A stretch of 64,000 nt of DNA from Polytrichum commune (GCA_950295325.1 OX485809.1:34920144-34984143), one strand, 5' to 3'. Positions 1 through 14,100 are shown, counted from the stretch's first letter. The notes: generated by a model not told the origin, from the sequence alone. Program-made: numbers and translations.

Positions 1-632
1 GGCAAGTGGGCAAGTAGCCCCCTTGCTCTCTTTCTTTTTTTCTTCAAAAGTCTTCAAGCCGATTTTATCTTCTTACGTAAAACACCTCCAATAGCCTTGT
101 GTGCCTCACACTAACTAATAAACTAACACTTGCTTAGCTAGCATCTACTAACATTTGCTTAATAACTAGCATCTACTAATATTTGCTTAGCTAGTTGTTT
201 TTACTAGCTAGCATATTTTTTCTACTTTGCTATCTTCTAGCACTACTTAGTTTCATTTTGACCTTCCTTCTTCTAGGCTAAATGCTAAATGAACTAATTT
301 TCCCTAAATTCCCTATCAATTCTAACTTTTAATGCTAACATTCTAACTAAAAGTGATCCCGCAGAGTGGTGGACCACTCAAAGGGTTCACATATGTCGGC
401 CATCAGGGGAGCTGCTCGTTCGAGCGCTACGAACACCAGCTCTTGCTCGCACGCCAATCCTGGGTACACGGTCACCTGCATGCACACCACCACTTACACA
501 TATATTTTTGTTTTGTTTTTTTTAATTTCTTATTATTACTTGCACTTTTATCCGTTTAAAGATGTGAAGAGGAGACAGAAAAGAAGAAGATAGTACTATA
601 CTAAAGCCAAAAAACACTTCAAAGCCGCCACA
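1..632 (-). repeat. Probable LTR of the left-edge gypsy fossil
   Basis: The purine-rich run on the minus strand (GGTGGGGGAG) ends at 633 and is followed by TGTGGCGGC, the expected arrangement of polypurine tract and LTR start. The left 350 bases are AT-rich with repeats of the CTAGCATCTACTAA type. The far end of the LTR is not visible. Short ORFs on the plus strand at 353-593 overlap this repeat and have no recognisable domain. Confidence 0.45.
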
Positions 633-928
633 CTCCCCCACCGGACTGGGTTTGTGTCTATCTAGGACACCCCCTCCGCCTTGCGGGAGCAACTTGGAGC
701 TATAGAAGAAAAAACTTTCAACCCGCTTCCTTCCTCTTCGGAGAGAGTTCGGACTACAAGAGCAATTCCCAGGCGCTGAAGAAAGAAGGTCCCCCTACTG
801 GTTTCCTTCAAACAATGACCACGGAGGGCCGACCTCTAACCTAGCACCTATTGCAGGAATTTGAAACCCTCCGCCTTTGCTTTGGGTCTAAAGGTATCAC
901 ATCGCATTTAATCCGCTAGTTGCACCTG

Positions 929-2023
929 TCACACATTATACAACTTACACCGACCCCCGTTAGTTCGCGTAGGGAAATATGTGCCATCAAGTGTAGCCAA
1001 TTGAACCGAATTATTGTCATACACATTCGTGACCCAAAAAGGGCCCAACCACAAGGCGTGAGACTTACCTGGGAACTCCAGTTTCCTCGCATCTTGGAGC
1101 ATTACCGACGTCCCGGGTTGCAAAGTTCTTACCTTGTGTCGTTTGTTGAAGACGGCCTTGCGCCTCCGTTTCATCGCCTCGAGATGTTGCACACTAGCTC
1201 GTCGTCGCTCGCTAAGACTCTCTAACATTAGCAACCTATCTGATAGTGACTCAGCTACCGTAAGTCGTGAATCAACTGCAATTCGCAAAGAGGGGATCTC
1301 CAACTCAATCGGGAGCATTGCTTCAATCCCGTATACAAGGGCAAACGGCGTTTGGTTGGTTGGGCCTTTATACCAATCGTTTGGCACCGAAGGATATGAC
1401 GCGAAATCATGGCCTACCTGAATTCCGGTAGAGGTGTTCTTGAAATGCAAGGATGGAATAATATCTTCTTCGAGCACGACGTCCTCTAGGCCTATAGGTT
1501 GCGTGCCATCAATCTCAAAGGAATAAATTGACTCAAGCGGTAGGACATCGGCTATGAGCGCGAATCCGGTGTGTCCACGTGACGTGTCCTCGGTGGCGGT
1601 GATCGCATATACCTGGGTGTGGTTGGGAATTTCTTCCGGGTTGAGTTCCATCCATGCTGTGAACTCACCTGTGTCCTCCCAACCATAGAGGCCAGGACCC
1701 ATGTCCTTTACTGGGCCTAGATGGGTCTTAGTGCCCAATGTTTGGTTGGCTAAGTCTACCGAAACTATGTTGGGTTCTGGCTTCGACTTGGGTAGGTCGG
1801 ATTCCGTGAATTCTGTCGAAGGCTTACGGAGTGCAATTCTTGTCGTTGTTCTGTTGTGAGGGGGCCCAAATGTTATTTGGGAGGTACCCGTAGACCACTC
1901 GGTTGTGGCATTTGCTCTCCGAAGCCAGTCTCTACCTAAAAGTATCGGATAACTTTTGGATGTTACAGGGAGCCTCAAAACTTGAAACGTGATCGTATAG
2001 ACTTCTCCCCCGACTTTCATCAA
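929..2023 (-). CDS. Gypsy protease-integrase remnant ORF
   Basis: An open frame of 364 codons. Near its start it has a retropepsin C-terminal motif (ILLGRDWLRRA). Its last 120 residues match the integrase C-terminal region of plant gypsy elements (FALVYGIEAMLP, then a basic stretch, then a GPFWVTNVYDNNSVQL strand typical of the integrase SH3-like end). The central ~150 residues are acidic and not recognised. It lacks the domains needed for transposition and is best read as a decayed element fragment, not a host gene. It ends in TGA. Confidence 0.6.
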   Translation of the reverse strand: MMKVGGEVYTITFQVLRLPVTSKSYPILLGRDWLRRANATTEWSTGTSQITFGPPHNRTTTRIALRKPSTEFTESDLPKSKPEPNIVSVDLANQTLGTKTHLGPVKDMGPGLYGWEDTGEFTAWMELNPEEIPNHTQVYAITATEDTSRGHTGFALIADVLPLESIYSFEIDGTQPIGLEDVVLEEDIIPSLHFKNTSTGIQVGHDFASYPSVPNDWYKGPTNQTPFALVYGIEAMLPIELEIPSLRIAVDSRLTVAESLSDRLLMLESLSERRRASVQHLEAMKRRRKAVFNKRHKVRTLQPGTSVMLQDARKLEFPGKSHALWLGPFWVTNVYDNNSVQLATLDGTYFPTRTNGGRCKLYNV

Positions 2024-2111
2024 GCAATCCTTTACTTGTCCAAGGGGGGTGACTTGTCTTTGGTCCGCGACATTGATAACAAAGGGTGAAGGGCCAGTGA
2101 GCTCGAGGCTC

Positions 2112-5100
2112 CAGTTGGTTGAATGGAATCTGAAATTGAGTTCTAGTCATGGAAATAGGTGTCTCGGGGCCGAGACAACCATATTGGGGCAGATGGTTAA
2201 GTGGCTTTAGTCAAATCTGAAATTAAATGTTTTCTAAAATGAGGCTAGATAGGATGAAGGCTGACTGTATTAGTGGGTTGAATATTTTCTGAAATGAGGC
2301 TAGTTAGGGTGTAGGCTGAGTGTATTAGTGGGTTGCATAGGATCTGAAATGTGGCTAGTTATGCTTAGGTTGAGTGTATTAGTGGGTTGAATGCATTCTG
2401 AAATGAGGTTAGTAGGTCTAGCCTGAATGTAATAGTTGGTTGAATGGAATCTGAAATTGAGTTCTAGGCTTGGAAATAGGTGTCTCGGGACCGAGACAAC
2501 CATATTGGGGCACATGGTTAAGTGGGTTGAGGCAAATATGAAGTTGAATGTTTTCTGAAATGAGGCTAGTTAGGGTGTACGCTGCCTATATTAGTGGGTT
2601 GCATATGATCTGAAATGAGGCTAGTTGGGTTTAGGCTGCGTGTATTAGTGGGTTGAGTATGATATGAAATGTGGCTAGTTATGCTTAGGTTGAGTGTATT
2701 AGTGGGTTCAGTGCATTTTGAAATGAGGCTAGTAGGTCTAGCCTTAATGTAATAGTTGGTTGAATGGAATATGAAATTGAGTTCTAGGCTTGGAAATAGG
2801 TGTCTCGGGGCCGAGACAACCATATTGGGGCACATGGTTAAGTGGCTTTAGTCAAATCTGAACTTGAATGTTTTCTGAAATGAGGCTAGTTAGGGTGAAG
2901 GCTGAGTGTATTAGTGGGTTGCATATGATCTGAAATGAGGCTAGTTGGGTTTAGGGTGCGTGTATTAGTGGGTTGAGTGCATTCTGAAATGAGGTTAGTA
3001 GGTCTAGGCTGAATGTAATAGTTGGTTGAATGAAATCTGAAATTGAGTTCTAGGCTTGGAAATAGGTGTCTCGGGGCCGAGACAACCATATTGGGGCAGA
3101 TGGTTAAGTGGGTTGAGTCAAATCTGAACTTGAATGTTTTCTGAAATGAGGCTAGTTAGGGTGAAGGCTGAGTGTATTAGTGGGTTGCATATGATCTGAA
3201 ATGAGGCTAGTTGGGTTTAGGTTGCGTGTATTAGTGGGTTGAGTGCATTCTGAAATGGGGTTAGTAGGTCTAGGCTGAATGTAATAGTTGGTTGAATGAA
3301 ATCTGAAATTGTGTTCTAGGCTTGGAAATAGGTGTCTCGGGGCCGAGACAACCATATTGGGGCACATGGTTAAGTGGGTTTAGTCAAATCTGAAATTGAA
3401 TGTTTTCTGAAATGAGGCTAGTTAGGGTGTAGGCTGCCTGTATTAGTGGGTTGCATATGATCTGAAATGAGGCTAGTTGGGTTTAGGCTGCGTGTATTAG
3501 TGGGTTGAATATGATATGAAATGTGGCTAGTTATGCTTAGGTTGAGTGTATTAGTGGGTTGAGTGCATTTTGAAATGAGGCTAGTAGGTCTAGCCTTAAT
3601 GTAATAGTTGGTTGAATGGAATATGAAATTGAGTTCTAGGCTTGGAAATAGGTGTCTCGGGGCCGAGACAACCATATTGGGGCACATGGTTAAGTGGCTT
3701 TAGTCAAATCTGAACTTGAATGTTTTCTGAAATGAGGCTAGTTAGGGTGAAGGCTGAGTGTATTAGTGGGTTGCATATGATCTGAAATGAGGCTAGTTGG
3801 GTTTAGGTTGCGTGTATTAGTGGGTTGAGTGCATTCTGAAATGAGGTTAGTAGCTCTAGGCTGAATGTAATAGTTGGTTGAATGAAATCTGAAATTGAGT
3901 TCTAGGCTTGGAAATTGGTGTCTCGGGGCCGAGACAACCATATTGGGGCAGATGGTTAAGTGGGTTGAGTCAAATCTGAAATTGAATGTTTTCTGAAATG
4001 AGGCTAGTTAGGGTGAAGGCTGAGTGTATTAGTGGGTTGCATATGATCTGAAATGAGGCTAGTTGGGTTTAGGTTGCGTGTATTAGTGCGTTGAGTGCAT
4101 TCTGAAATGAGGTTAGTAGGTCTAGGCTGAATGTAATAGTGAGTTGAATGAAATCTGAAATTGAGTTCTAGGCTTGGAAATAAGTGTCTCGGGGCCGAGA
4201 CAACCATATTGGGGCAGATGGTTAAGTGGGTTGAGTCAAATCTGAAATTGAATGTTTTCTGAAATGAGGCTAGTTAGGGTGAAGGTTGACTGTATTAGTG
4301 GGTTGCATATGATCTGAAATGAGGCTAGTTGGGTTTAGGTTGCGTGTATTAGTGCGTTGAGTGCATTCTGAAATGAGGTTAGTAGGTCTAGGCTGAATGT
4401 AATAGTTGGTTGAATGAAATCTGAAATTGTGTTCTAGGCTTGCAAATAGGTGTCTCGGGGCCGAGACAACCATATTGGGGCACATGGTTAAGTGGGTTGA
4501 GTCAAATATGAAGTTGAATGTTTTCTGAAATGAGGCTAGTTAGGGTGTAGGCTGCCTGTATTAGTGGGTTGCATATGATCTGAAATGAGGCTAGTTGGGT
4601 TTAGGCTGCGTGTATTAGTGGGTTGAATATGATATGAAATGTGGCTAGTTATGCTTAGGTTGAGTGTATTAGTGGGTTGAGTGCATTTTGAAATGAGGCT
4701 AGTAGGTCTAGCCTTAATGTAATAGTTGGTTGAATGGAATATGAAATTGAGTTCTAGGCTTGGAAATAGGTGTCTCGGGGCCGAGACAACCATATTGGGG
4801 CACATGGTTAAGTGGCTTTAGTCAAATCTGAACTTGAATGTTTTCTGAAATGAGGCTAGTTAGGGTGAAGGCTGAGTGTATTAGTGGGTTGCATATGATC
4901 TGAAATGAGGCTAGTTGGGTTTAGGGTGCGTGTATTAGTGGGTTGAGTGCATTCTGAAATGAGGTTAGTAGGTCTAGGCTGAATGTAATAGTTGGTTGAA
5001 TGAAATCTGAAATTGAGTTCTAGGCTTGGAAATAGGTGTCTCGGGGCCGAGACAACCATATTGGGGCAGATGGTTAAGTGGCTTTAGTCAAATCTGAACT

Positions 5101-8100
5101 TGAATGTTTTCTGAAATGAGGCTAGTTAGGGTGAAGGCTGAGTGTATTAGTGGGTTGCATATGATCTGAAATGAGGCTAGTTGGGTTTAGGGTGCGTGTA
5201 TTAGTGGGTTGAGTGCATTCTGAAATGAGGTTAGTAGCTCTAGGCTGAATGTAATAGTTGGTTGAATGAAATCTGAAATTGTGTTGTAGGCTTGGAAATA
5301 GGTGTCTCGGGGCCGAGACAACCATACTGGGGCACATGGTTAAGTGGGTTTAGTCAAATCTGAACTTGAATGTTTTCTGAAATGAGGCTAGTTAGGGTGA
5401 AGGTTGACTGTATTAGTGGGTTGCATATGATCTGAAATGAGGCTAGTTGGGTTTAGGTTGCGTGTATTAGTGGGTTGAGTGCATTCTGAAATGAGGTTAG
5501 TAGGTCTAGGCTGAATGTAATAGTTGGTTGAATGAAATCTGAAATTGTGTTCTAGGCTTGGAAATAGGTGTCTCGGGGCCGAGACAACCATATTGGGGCA
5601 GATGTTTAAGTGGGTTGAGTCAAATATGAAGTTGAATGTTTTCTGAAATGAGGCTAGTTAGGGTGTAGGCTGCCTGTATTAGTGGGTTGCATATGATCTG
5701 AAATGAGGCTAGTTGGGTTTAGGCTGCGTGTATTAGTGGGTTGAATATGATATGAAATGTGGCTAGTTATGCTTAGGTTGAGTGTATTAGTGGGTTGAGT
5801 GCATTTTGAAATGAGGCTAGTAGGTCTAGCCTTAATGTAATAGTTGGTTGAATGGAATATGAAATTGAGTTCTAGGCTTGGAAATAGGTGTCTCGGGGCC
5901 GAGACAACCATATTGGGGCACATGGTTAAGTGGCTTTAGTCAAATCTGAACTTGAATGTTTTCTGAAATGAGGCTAGTTAGGGTGAAGGCTGAGTGTATT
6001 AGTGGGTTGCATATGATCTGAAATGAGGCTAGTTGGGTTTAGGGTGCGTGTATTAGTGGGTTGAGTGCATTCTGAAATGAGGTTAGTAGGTCTAGGCTGA
6101 ATGTAATAGTTGGTTGAATGAAATCTGAAATTGAGTTCTAGGCTTGGAAATAGGTGTCTCGGGGCCGAGACAACCATATTGGGGCAGATGGTTAAGTGGG
6201 TTGAGTCAAATCTGAACTTGAATGTTTTCTGAAATGAGGCTAGTTAGGGTGAAGGCTGAGTGTATTAGTGGGTTGCATATGATCTGAAATGAGGCTAGTT
6301 GGGTTTAGGGTGCGTGTATTAGTGGGTTGAGTGCATTCTGAAATGAGGTTAGTAGGTCTAGGCTGAATGTAATAGTTGGTTGAATGAAATCTGAAATTGT
6401 GTTGTAGGCTTGGAAATAGGTGTCTCGGGGCCGAGACAACCATACTGGGGCACATGGTTAAGTGGGTTTAGTCAAATCTGAACTTGAATGTTTTCTGAAA
6501 TGAGGCTAGTTAGGGTGAAGGTTGACTGTATTAGTGGGTTGCATATGATCTGAAATGAGGCTAGTTGGGTTTAGGTTGCGTGTATTAGTGGGTTGAGTGC
6601 ATTCTGAAATGAGGTTAGTAGGTCTAGGCTGAATGTAATAGTTGGTTGAATGAAATCTGAAATTGTGTTCTAGGCTTGGAAATAGGTGTCTCGGGGCCGA
6701 GACAACCATATTGGGGCAGATGTTTAAGTGGGTTGAGTCAAATATGAAGTTGAATGTTTTCTGAAATGAGGCTAGTTAGGGTGTAGGCTGCCTGTATTAG
6801 TGGGTTGCATATGATCTGAAATGAGGCTAGTTGGGTTTAGGCTGCGTGTATTAGTGGGTTGAATATGATATGAAATGTGGCTAGTTATGCTTAGGTTGAG
6901 TGTATTAGTGGGTTGAGTGCATTTTGAAATGAGGCTAGTAGGTCTAGCCTTAATGTAATAGTTGGTTGAATGGAATATGAAATTGAGTTCTAGGCTTGGA
7001 AATAGGTGTCTCGGGGCCGAGACAACCATATTGGGGCACATGGTTAAGTGGCTTTAGTCAAATCTGAACTTGAATGTTTTCTGAAATGAGGCTAGTTAGG
7101 GTGAAGGCTGAGTGTATTAGTGGGTTGCATATGATCTGAAATGAGGCTAGTTGGGTTTAGGCTGCGTGTATTAGTGGGTTGAGTGCATTCTGAAATGAGG
7201 TTAGTAGGTCTAGGCTGAATGTAATAGTTGGTTGAATGAAATCTGAAATTGAGTTCTAGGCTTGGAAATAGGTGTCTCGGGGCCGAGACAACCATATTGG
7301 GGCACATGGTTAAGTGGCTTTAGTCAAATCTGAACTTGAATGTTTTCTGAAATGAGGCTAGTTAGGGTGAAGGCTGAGTGTATTAGTGGGTTGCATATGA
7401 TCTGAAATGAGGCTAGTTGGGTTTAGGCTGCGTGTATTAGTGGGTTGAGTGCATTCTGAAATGAGGTTAGTAGGTCTAGGCTGAATGTAATAGTTGGTTG
7501 AATGAAATCTGAAATTGTGTTCTAGGCTTGGAAATAGGTGTCTCGGGGCCGAGACAACCATATTGGGGCAGATGGTGAAGTGGGTTGAGTCAAATCTGAA
7601 ATGGAATGTTTTCTGAAATGAGGCTAGTTAGGGTGAAGGCTGACTGTATTAGTGGGTTGTATATGATCTGAAATGAGGCTAGTTGGGTTTAGGTTGCGTG
7701 TATTAGTGGGTTGAGTGCATTCTGAATTGAGGTTAGTAGGTCTAGGCTGAATGTAATAGTTGGTTGAATGAAATCTGAAATTGAGTTCTAGGCTTGGAAA
7801 TAGGTGTCTCGGGGCCGAGACAACCATATTGGGGCACATGGTTAAGTGGCTTTAGTCAAATCTGAACTTGAATGTTTTCTGAAATGAGGCTAGTTAGGGT
7901 GAAGGTTGACTGTATTAGTGGGTTGCATATGATCTGAAATGAGGCTAGTTGGGTTTAGGTTGCGTGTATTAGTGGGTTGAGTGCATTCTGAAATGAGGTT
8001 AGTAGGTCTAGGCTGAATGTAATAGTTGGTTGAATGAAATCTGAAATTGTGTTCTAGGCTTGGAAATAGGTGTCTCGGGGCCGAGACAACCATATTGGGG

Positions 8101-11100
8101 CAGATGTTTAAGTGGGTTGAGTCAAATATGAAGTTGAATGTTTTCTGAAATGAGGCTAGTTAGGGTGTAGGCTGCCTGTATTAGTGGGTTGCATATGATC
8201 TGAAATGAGGCTAGTTGGGTTTAGGCTGCGTGTATTAGTGGGTTGAATATGATATGAAATGTGGCTAGTTATGCTTAGGTTGAGTGTATTAGTGGGTTGA
8301 GTGCATTTTGAAATGAGGCTAGTAGGTCTAGCCTTAATGTAATAGTTGGTTGAATGGAATATGAAATTGAGTTCTAGGCTTGGAAATAGGTGTCTCGGGG
8401 CCGAGACAACCATATTGGGGCACATGGTTAAGTGGCTTTAGTCAAATCTGAACTTGAATGTTTTCTGAAATGAGGCTAGTTAGGGTGAAGGCTGAGTGTA
8501 TTAGTGGGTTGCACATGATCTGAAATGAGGCTAGTTGGATTTAGGGTGCGTGTATTAGTGGGTTGAGTGCATTCTGAAATGAGGTTAGTAGGTCTAGGCT
8601 GAATGTAATAGTTGGTTGAATGAAATCTGAAATTGAGTTCTAGGCTTGGAAATAGGTGTCTCGGGGCCGAGACAACCATATTGGGGCAGATGGTTAAGTG
8701 GGTTGAGTCAAATCTGAACTTGAATGTTTTCTGAAATGAGGCTAGTTAGGGTGAAGGCTGAGTGTATTAGTGGGTTGCATATGATCTGAAATGAGGCTAG
8801 TTGGGTTTAGGGTGCGTGTATTAGTGGGTTGAGTGCATTCTGAAATGAGGTTAGTAGGTCTAGGCTGAATGTAATAGTTGGTTGAATGAAATCTGAAATT
8901 GTGTTGTAGGCTTGGAAATAGGTGTCTCGGGGCCGAGACAACCATACTGGGGCACATGGTTAAGTGGGTTTAGTCAAATCTGAACTTGAATGTTTTCTGA
9001 AATGAGGCTAGTTAGGGTGAAGGTTGACTGTATTAGTGGGTTGCATATGATCTGAAATGAGGCTAGTTGGGTTTAGGTTGCGTGTATTAGTGGGTTGAGT
9101 GCATTCTGAAATGAGGTTAGTAGGTCTAGGCTGAATGTAATAGTTGGTTGAATGGAATCTGAAATTGAGTTCTAGGCTTGGAAATAGGTGTCTCGGGGCC
9201 GAGACAACCATATTGGGGCAGATGTTTAAGTGGGTTGAGTCAAATATGAAGTTGAATGTTTTCTGAAATGAGGCTAGTTAGGGTGTAGGCTGCCTGTATT
9301 AGTGGGTTGCATATGATCTGAAATGAGGCTAGTTGGGTTTAGGCTGCGTGTATTAGTGGGTTGAATATGATATGAAATGTGGCTAGTTATGCTTAGGTTG
9401 AGTGTATTAGTGGGTTGAGTGCATTTTGAAATGAGGCTAGTAGGTCTAGCCTTAATGTAATAGTTGGTTGAATGGAATATGAAATTGAGTTCTAGGCTTG
9501 GAAATAGGTGTCTCGGGGCCGAGACAACCATATTGGGGCACATGGTTAAGTGGCTTTAGTCAAATCTGAACTTGAATGTTTTCTGAAATGAGGCTAGTTA
9601 GGGTGAAGGCTGAGTGTATTAGTGGGTTGCATATGATCTGAAATGAGGCTAGTTGGGTTTAGGCTGCGTGTATTAGTGGGTTGAGTGCATTCTGAAATGA
9701 GGTTAGTAGGTCTAGGCTGAATGTAATAGTTGGTTGAATGAAATCTGAAATTGAGTTCTAGGCTTGGAAATAGGTGTCTCGGGGCCGAGACAACCATATT
9801 GGGGCAGATGGTTAAGTGGGTTGAGTCAAATCTGAACTTGAATGTTTTCTGAAATGAGGCTAGTTAGGGTGAAGGCTGAGTGTATTAGTGGGTTGCATAT
9901 GATCTGAAATGAGGCTAGTTGGGTTTAGGGTGCGTGTATTAGTGGGTTGAGTGCATTCTGAAATGAGGTTAGTAGGTCAAGGCTGAATGTAATAGTTGGT
10001 TGAATGAAATCTGAAATTGTGTTGTAGGCTTGGAAATAGGTGTCTCGGGGCCGAGACAACCATACTGGGGCACATGGTTAAGTGGGTTTAGTCAAATCTG
10101 AACTTGAATGTTTTCTGAAATGAGGCTAGTTAGGGTGAAGGTTGACTGTATTAGTGGGTTGCATATGATCTGAAATGAGGCTAGTTGGGTTTAGGTTGCG
10201 TGTATTAGTGGGTTGAGTGCATTCTGAAATGAGGTTAGTAGGTCTAGGCTGAATGTAATAGTTGGTTGAATGAAATCTGAAATTGTGTTCTAGGCTTGGA
10301 AATAGGTGTCTCGGGGCCGAGACAACCATATTGGGGCAGATGTTTAAGTGGGTTGAGTCAAATATGAAGTTGAATGTTTTCTGAAATGAGGCTAGTTAGG
10401 GTGTAGGCTGCCTGTATTAGTGGGTTGCATATGATCTGAAATGAGGCTAGTTGGGTTTAGGCTGCGTGTATTAGTGGGTTGAATATGATATGAAATGTGG
10501 CTAGTTATGCTTAGGTTGAGTGTATTAGTGGGTTGAGTGCATTTTGAAATGAGGCTAGTAGGTCTAGCCTTAATGTAATAGTTGGTTGAATGGAATATGA
10601 AATTGAGTTCTAGGCTTGGAAATAGGTGTCTCGGGGCCGAGACAACCATATTGGGGCACATGGTTAAGTGGCTTTAGTCAAATCTGAACTTGAATGTTTT
10701 CTGAAATGAGGCTAGTTAGGGTGAAGGCTGAGTGTATTAGTGGGTTGCATATGATCTGAAATGAGGCTAGTTGGGTTTAGGGTGCGTGTATTAGTGGGTT
10801 GAGTGCATTCTGAAATGAGGTTAGTAGGTCTAGGCTGAATGTAATAGTTGGTTGAATGAAATCTGAAATTGAGTTCTAGGCTTGGAAATAGGTGTCTCGG
10901 GGCCGAGATAACCATATTGGGGCAGATGGTTAAGTGGGTTGAGTCAAATCTGAAGTTGAATGTTTTCTTAAATGAGGCTAGTTAGGGTGAAGGCTGACTG
11001 TATTAGTGGGTTGGATATGATCTGAAATGAGGCTAGTTGGGTTTAGGTTGCGTGTATTAGTGGGTTGAGTGCATTCTGAAATGAGGTTAGTAGGTCTAGG

Positions 11101-14100
11101 CTGAATGTAATAGTTGGTTGAATGAAATCTGAAATTGTGTTCTAGGCTTGGAAATAGGTGTCTCGGGGCCGAGACAACCATATTGGGGCAGATGGTTAAG
11201 TGGGTTTAGTCAAATCTGAAATTGAATGTTTTCTGAAATGAGGCTAGTTAGGGTGAAGGTTGACTGTATTAGTGGGTTGCATATGATCTGAAATGAGGCT
11301 AGTTGGGTTTAGGTTGCGTGTATTAGTGGGTTGAGTGCATTCTGAAATGAGGTTAGTAGGTCTAGGCTGAATGTAATAGTTGGTTGAATGAAATCTGAAA
11401 TTGTGTTCTAGGCTTGGAAATAGGTGTCTCGGGGCCGAGACAACCATATTGGGGCAGATGGTGAAGTGGGTTGAGTCAAATCTGAAATGGAATGTTTTCT
11501 GAAATGAGGCTAGTTAGGGTGAAGGCTGACTGTATTAGTGGGTTGTATATGATCTGAAATGAGGCTAGTTGGGTTTAGGTTGCGTGTATTAGTGGGTTGA
11601 GTGCATTCTGAAATGAGGTTAGTAGGTCTAGGCTGAATGTAATAGTTGGTTGAATGAAATCTGAAATTGAGTTCTAGGCTTGGAAATAGGTGTCTCGGGG
11701 CCGAGACAACCATATTGGGGCACATGGTTAAGTGGCTTTAGTCAAATCTGAACTTGAATGTTTTCTGAAATGAGGCTAGTTAGGGTGAAGGCTGAGTGTA
11801 TTAGTGGGTTGCATATGATCTGAAATGAGGCTAGTTGGGTTTAGGCTGCGTGTATTAGTGGGTTGAGTGCATTCTGAAATGAGGTTAGTAGGTCTAGGCT
11901 GAATGTAATAGTTGGTTGAATGAAGTCTGAAATTGTGTTCTAGGCTTGGAAATAGGTGTCTCGGGGCCGAGACAACCATATTGGGGCAGATGGTTAAGTG
12001 GGTTGAGTCAAATCTGAAATTGAATGTTTTATGAAATGAGGCTAGTAAGGGTGAAGGCTGACTGTATTAGTGGGTTGCATATGATCTGAAATGAGGCTAG
12101 TTGGGTTTAGGTTGCGTGTATTAGTGGGTTGAGTGCATTCTGCATTGAGGTTAGTAGGTCTAGGCTGAATGTAATAGTTGGTTGAATGAAATCTGAAATT
12201 GTGTTCTAGGCTTGGAAATAGGTGTCTCGGGGCCGAGACAACCATATTGGGGCAGATGGTTAAGTGGGTTGAATCAAATCTGAAGTTGAATGTTTTCTGA
12301 AATGAGGCTAGTTAGGGTGTAGGCTGCCTGTATTAGTGGGTTGCATATGATCTGAAATGAGGCTAGTTGGGTTTAGGCGGCGTGTATTAGTGGGTTGAAT
12401 ATGATATGAAATGTGGCTAGTTATGCTTAGGTTGAGTGTATTAGTGGGTTGAGTGCATTTTGAAATGAGGCTAGTAGGTCTAGCCTGAATGTAATAGTTG
12501 GTTGAATGGAATCTGAAATTGAGTTCTAGTCATGGAAATAGGTGTCTCGGGGCCGAGACAACCATATTGGGGCACATGGTTAAGTGGCTTTAGTCAAATC
12601 TGAAATTGAATGTTTTCTGAAATGAGGCTAGCTAGGATGAAGGCTGACTGTATTAGTGGGTTGAATATTTTCTGAAATGAGGCTAGTTAGGGTGTAGGCT
12701 GAGTGTCTTAGTGGGTTGAATATGATCTGAAATGTGGCTAGTTATGCTTAGGTTGAGTGTATTAGTGGGTTGAGTGCATTTTGAAATGAGGCTAGTAGGT
12801 CTAGCCTGAATGTAATAGTTGGTTGAATGGAATCTGAAATTCACTTCTAGTCATGGAAATAGGTGTCTCGGGGCCGAGACAACCATATTGGGGCACATGG
12901 TTAAGTGGCTTTAGTCAAATCTGAAATTGAATGTTTTCTGAAATGAGCCTAGCTAGGATGAAGGCTGACTGTATTAGTGGGTTGAATATTTTCTGAAATG
13001 AGGCTAGTTAGGGTGTAAGCTCAGTGTATTAGTGGGTTGAATATGATCTGAAATGTGGCTAGTTATGCTTAGGTTGAGTGTATTAGTGGGTTGAGTGCAT
13101 TTTGAAATGAGGTTAGTAGGTCTAGGCTGAATGTAATAGTTGGTTGAATGGAATCTGAAATTGAGTTCTAGGCTTGGAAATAGGTGTCTCGGGGCCGAGA
13201 CAACCATATTGGGGCAAATGGTTAAGTGGGTTGAGTCAAATTTGAAGTTTAATGTTTTCTGAAATGAGGCTAGTTAGGGTGTAGGCTGACTGTATTAGTG
13301 GGTTGAATACGATCTGAAATGACGTTAGTTATGCTTAGGTTGAGTGTATTAGTGGGTTGAATGCATTCTGAAATGAGGTTAGTAGGTCTAGGCTGAATGT
13401 AATAGTTGGTTGAATGGAATCTGAAATTGAGTTCTAGGCTTGGAAATAGGTGTCTCGGGGCCGAGACAACCATATTGGGGCAGATGGTTAAGTGGGTTGA
13501 ATCAAATCTGAAGTTGAATGTTTTCTGAAATGAGGCTAGTTAGGGTGTAGGCTGCCTGTATTAGTGGGTTGCATATGATCTGAAATGAGGCTAGTTGGGT
13601 TTAGGCGGCGTGTATTAGTGGGTTGAATATGATATGAAATGTGGCTAGTTATGCTTAGGTTGAGTGTATTAGTGGGTTGAGTGCATTTTGAAATGAGGCT
13701 AGTAGGTCTAGCCTGAATGTAATAGTTGGTTGAATGGAATCTGAAATTGAGTTCTAGTCATGGAAATAGGTGTCTCGGGGCCGAGACAACCATATTGGGG
13801 CACATGGTTAAGTGGCTTTAGTCAAATCTGAAATTGAATGTTTTCTGAAATGAGGCTAGCTAGGATGAAGGCTGACTGTATTAGTGGGTTGAATATTTTC
13901 TGAAATGAGGCTAGTTAGGGTGTAGGCTGAGTGTCTTAGTGGGTTGAATATGATCTGAAATGTGGCTAGTTATGCTTAGGTTGAGTGTATTAGTGGGTTG
14001 AGTGCATTTTGAAATGAGGCTAGTAGGTCTAGCCTGAATGTAATAGTTGGTTGAATGGAATCTGAAATTCACTTCTAGTCATGGAAATAGGTGTCTCGGG

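Larger units (their letters stand above)
1..2111 (-). mobile_element. Ty3/gypsy LTR element fossil, internally deleted
   Basis: This is a minus-strand Ty3/gypsy remnant. Reading leftward, it has the end of an aspartic protease, then the C-terminal part of an integrase, then noncoding sequence, then a polypurine tract (complement of 633-641), then what looks like the start of an LTR at 632. The LTR begins TGTGGCGG on the minus strand and runs toward the window edge; its other end is not seen. The reverse transcriptase and RNase H region is absent. The right edge merges directly into the satellite array near 2111. The copy is broken and looks old. No second LTR or target duplication is visible, so age cannot be estimated. 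Confidence 0.7.

Noticed and set aside
353-593. Two overlapping plus-strand ORFs near the left edge
   Set aside because: Short, no domain, within the probable LTR of the gypsy fossil.
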